From an uncultured Selenomonas sp. (GTDB lineage: Bacteria > Bacillota > Negativicutes > Selenomonadales > Selenomonadaceae): a stretch of 6,765 nucleotides of DNA. The position numbers and the translations under genes were made by a program. The stretch is from NCBI GenBank assembly GCA_945494195.1, contig CALYVJ010000088.1:1-6765 (forward strand). Reading direction: 5' to 3'. Every line of letters begins with the position of its first letter. Positions within the stretch are counted from its first letter, which is position 1. This document shows, piece by piece, positions 6,382-6,765 of the stretch. The notes below the pieces were generated by a model, which worked only from the letters and a program-made list of their open reading frames with translations, was not told the DNA's origin and did no database searches.

Positions 6382-6765
6382 TCAGCACATGGTCAATGCC
6401 ATGACAGCCTTCTGGGTATGCAAGCGGTTCTCCGCCTCGTCAAAAATGACATCTGCATTTGCTTCCAGGACTTCCTCGGTTATCTCTTCGCCACGGTATG
6501 CCGGCAGGCAGTGCATGACGATGGCGCGCTTATCGGCTAATGCCATCAATTCTTTGTTGACCTGATAGGGAGCAAAGATTTTCTTGCGCGCTTCGTGCTC
6601 GTCTTCCTGTCCCATACTGGCCCAAGTATCAGTAACCACGATATCTGCCCCCTTGACAGCTTCCTTCGGGTCGGTGATAACGGAAATGGAAGCCCCAGTC
6701 TGTTTCGCATCTTCCATGGCATTCTTCCTAACCGTTTCATCCGGACGATAATCCTCCGGCGTTGC
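6382..6765 (-). CDS. argF: Ornithine carbamoyltransferase, C-terminal part, cut by right edge
   Basis: The last 128 residues of a protein usually just over 300 residues long are present, and the frame is open to the window edge. The enzyme joins carbamoyl phosphate and ornithine to make citrulline in arginine synthesis. The visible part is the ornithine-binding domain. DTWASMGQEDE carries the SMG loop that closes over ornithine, MHCLPAYRGEE carries the HCLP motif with the active-site Cys, and ENRLHTQKAVMALTM is the conserved C-terminal helix. The SMG and HCLP motifs separate it from aspartate carbamoyltransferase. The first Met in view (6717) is internal, since the residues before it (ATPEDYRPDETVRKNA) continue the family sequence. 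With argG and argH following, a biosynthetic role (argF) fits better than the catabolic arcB of the arginine deiminase pathway. Confidence 0.96.
   Translation of the reverse strand, partial: ATPEDYRPDETVRKNAMEDAKQTGASISVITDPKEAVKGADIVVTDTWASMGQEDEHEARKKIFAPYQVNKELMALADKRAIVMHCLPAYRGEEITEEVLEANADVIFDEAENRLHTQKAVMALTMC

Noticed and set aside
6382..6765. Catabolic ornithine carbamoyltransferase (arcB)
   Set aside because: The following genes are argG and argH of biosynthesis, with no arginine deiminase or carbamate kinase gene in view. The missing N-terminal part prevents complete exclusion.

Overview
The window is gene-dense, and every supported gene lies on the minus strand, so transcription runs from the right edge to the left. 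Several traits suggest a Firmicutes-type genome of intermediate GC: strong AGGAGG-like ribosome binding sites, an arginine gene run ending argF-argG-argH, a DUF3006 protein beside a ComEC-type metallo-beta-lactamase protein, and an AMIN/Amidase_3 protein followed by a GerM-like lipoprotein. My best guess is a Negativicute (Selenomonas-like). That is an inference from gene content and style, not a sequence match.

Right part (about 3687-6765): the end of an arginine biosynthesis operon. It holds the C-terminal part of ornithine carbamoyltransferase (argF, cut by the window edge), argininosuccinate synthase (argG) and argininosuccinate lyase (argH). Together they convert ornithine and carbamoyl phosphate to citrulline, then argininosuccinate, then arginine plus fumarate. 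argG and argH overlap by ATGA.

Junction (about 3585-3686): an AT-rich stretch with a small hairpin after argH and then a very long hairpin of 35 opposed positions. Its only non-Watson-Crick pairs, apart from one mismatch, are G-U wobbles in the minus-strand RNA. Its 3' arm ends in a U-run and buries the ribosome binding site of the next gene. A plausible promoter sits in its 5' arm and would start RNA in the loop. This is the most interesting non-coding signal here.

Left part (1-3585): a tightly packed series that looks like one transcription unit. In order it encodes a 62-residue two-helix membrane protein of unknown function, a Cof-type HAD phosphatase, a secreted lipoprotein with a ComEC/Rec2-type metallo-beta-lactamase domain, a DUF3006 protein, an AMIN-domain N-acetylmuramoyl-L-alanine amidase, and the start of a GerM-like lipoprotein cut by the left edge. 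Neighbours are linked by ATGA overlaps or by ribosome binding sites overlapping the previous stop. Three of the six products carry export signals, so the theme is the cell envelope.

Four of the longest open frames start too early, and ribosome binding sites place the likely starts at 1430 (amidase), 2580 (metallo-beta-lactamase protein), 3400 (HAD) and 3585 (small membrane protein). No stretch over 300 bases lacks a gene. I saw no tRNA, rRNA, CRISPR array, insertion sequence or broken gene.
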